Positions 7,093 to 7,771 of a stretch of 7,771 nt of DNA are shown here, one piece after another. The stretch covers positions 1 to 7,771 of the forward strand of contig PUMR01000002.1 of NCBI GenBank assembly GCA_003551455.1, in the 5' to 3' direction. Each line of letters begins with the position of its first letter. The stretch's first letter is position 1. The notes beneath the pieces are model-generated. The model ran no database searches, was not told the DNA's origin, and was given only the letters and a program-made list of their open reading frames with translations. This stretch comes from Mollicutes bacterium (GTDB lineage Bacteria > Bacillota_I > Bacilli_A > Izemoplasmatales > Izemoplasmataceae). The position numbers were made by a program, and so were the translations under genes.

Positions 7093-7116
7093 GGTTTCCC
7101 CACCTCTTATATTCCC

Positions 7117-7122
7117 ATTATA
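7117..7122 (-). promoter_or_regulatory. -10 box of the protease-pcp operon
   Basis: A perfect TATAAT on the minus strand lies 24 bp upstream of the ATG at 7092, preceded directly by TG. A weak TGTATG sits 17 bp further upstream. The predicted start near 7110 leaves a leader of about 18 nt containing the GAGGTG ribosome binding site. It differs from the TAGAAT hexamer of the three repeat-lipoprotein genes. Confidence 0.5.
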
Positions 7123-7190
7123 CATGAAAACCCTCCTCCCATACAGCAAGACATCCGACTTGTGGTGGTATTTCCCCGCGACTTTTTTTG

Positions 7191-7199
7191 TGTTAGAAT
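7191..7199 (+). promoter_or_regulatory. Extended -10 promoter element of the thermonuclease lipoprotein gene
   Basis: TGTTAGAAT matches TGnTAGAAT and follows a run of seven T (7183-7189). Transcription would start near 7206, about 27 nt before the ATG. No good -35 hexamer is present at 16-18 bp. The 140-bp divergent gap 7093-7232 holds this promoter and that of the protease operon and nothing else I can recognise. Confidence 0.5.
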
Positions 7200-7232
7200 G
7201 TATGAGAATCCTAATTCCAAGGAATGATACTC

Positions 7233-7771
7233 ATGAAAAAGTTCCTTCTCGCCCTGAGTTTCTTCGTTTTCTTTTTTGCCATCGCCGCCTGTCAGCGGAC
7301 GATCCGTGTGGATCTCATGGTCGATGGCGAACGCTATGAACGTAAGACCCTGAACAAACCCGGCGAAATCTCGCTTCCCCGGCCCGAAAGTGAAGGCCAT
7401 TTCTTTGCAGGTTGGTATACAGACGACGACTTCGAAGAACGTTTCGACAAGCTCGTCCACGAAAGCATGACCATCCATGCCAAATTCGTCCCCTTCGACG
7501 GCGAGCTTTCGACCTATCTCACCGACAGGTATGAAATCCCCGACTACCTCGGCAACAACTTCTTCACCGACGGCATCGGCACCGTGGACCTTGTGGCTTG
7601 CCGTGATGGCGACACCGCCGATTTCCAAGACGGTGACACGAAATTCCGGGTCCGTTTCCTCGGTATCGACACGCCCGAAAGCGGCCATGTCTATGAACCC
7701 TGGGGCCCCGCGGCGAGTCAACATGCCTGCGAAGCGATGCAAAACGCCGAGACGATCGTCCTCGAAAGAGA
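7233..7771 (+). CDS. Thermonuclease (SNase-domain) lipoprotein with a Listeria-Bacteroides repeat, 3'-truncated by window edge
   Basis: Predicted surface-anchored nuclease of the staphylococcal-nuclease family (Ca-dependent cleavage of DNA and RNA in the type enzyme). The ATG at 7233 has AAGGAA 8 nt upstream; 179 full codons are present and the frame is open at the edge. Residues 1-20 are a signal ending IAAC (Cys20). Residues 24-86 are one Flg_new/InlB-type repeat (FFAGWYTDDDF, closing IHAKF). The nuclease domain starts near residue 115. By alignment to my memory of the Staphylococcus enzyme, D127 (in RDGDT) equals D21, R141 equals R35, and D146/T147/E149 (in GIDTPES) equal D40/T41/E43; the motif WGPAAS follows as YGPEAS does there. 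The second catalytic Arg (R87) would lie beyond the window. Divergent from the protease operon. The family call is strong; completeness cannot be judged. Confidence 0.9.
   Translation, partial: MKKFLLALSFFVFFFAIAACQRTIRVDLMVDGERYERKTLNKPGEISLPRPESEGHFFAGWYTDDDFEERFDKLVHESMTIHAKFVPFDGELSTYLTDRYEIPDYLGNNFFTDGIGTVDLVACRDGDTADFQDGDTKFRVRFLGIDTPESGHVYEPWGPAASQHACEAMQNAETIVLER

Noticed and set aside
6343..7227. Plus-strand open frame opposite the protease gene
   Set aside because: The minus strand encodes a complete serine-protease triad and lipobox; the plus-strand frame has no family features and would run through both divergent promoters.
7203..7233. Nested inverted repeats (TGAG...CTCA and ATTCC/GGAAT) around the thermonuclease ribosome binding site
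   Set aside because: The arms are short with asymmetric bulges, and the predicted transcript would start inside the outer arm, so an RNA switch is not supported.
7107..7742. Minus-strand open frame opposite the thermonuclease gene
   Set aside because: The plus strand carries the lipobox, repeat and SNase catalytic motifs with a good ribosome binding site; the opposite frame is a shadow.

Overview
The window (7771 bp, GC-rich coding DNA, standard stop codons with TGG for Trp) looks like a chromosomal segment of a Gram-positive-type bacterium. Four of the six genes start with short, strongly hydrophobic lipoprotein signal peptides (Lys-rich start, then LSAC, LAAC, LSGC or IAAC lipoboxes). The start sites are preceded by GGAG/AAGGA-type ribosome binding sites, and the repeat domains resemble those of Bacillota/Mollicutes-related surface proteins. 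I would place it in Bacillota, possibly near the Erysipelotrichia/Mollicutes group, but cannot fix the taxon from sequence alone. I see no mobile elements, RNA genes or CRISPR arrays.

Layout. Positions 2-1126 (+) hold the 3' part of a cytoplasmic nucleotidyltransferase-like gene whose start lies left of the window. It converges, through a shared hairpin terminator, on a very large secreted lipoprotein (1180-4590, -). That protein carries eight ~77-residue InlB/Listeria-Bacteroides-type repeats, a beta-rich 'GFED' domain, an Ig-like domain and a C-terminal endonuclease I domain. Upstream of it, in the same direction but with its own promoter and terminator, is a smaller lipoprotein (4743-5561, -) with one such repeat plus the same GFED domain and no nuclease. 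Next comes a two-gene operon (7092 to 5660, -) with an ATGA stop/start overlap: a PDZ-less trypsin-like lipoprotein protease followed by pyroglutamyl-peptidase I (pcp). Divergent from the operon, at 7233, begins a lipoprotein with one Listeria-Bacteroides-type repeat and a staphylococcal-nuclease (thermonuclease) domain. It runs off the right edge.

Together, about 6 kb encodes two different surface-anchored nucleases, a nuclease-less relative of one of them, a surface protease and an N-terminal-trimming peptidase. The simplest reading, which is inference, is a locus for attacking extracellular DNA and protein at the cell surface. The three repeat-bearing lipoprotein genes share the same extended -10 element, TGnTAGAAT. 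The big nuclease gene also has a Fur-box-like dyad at its presumed transcription start.
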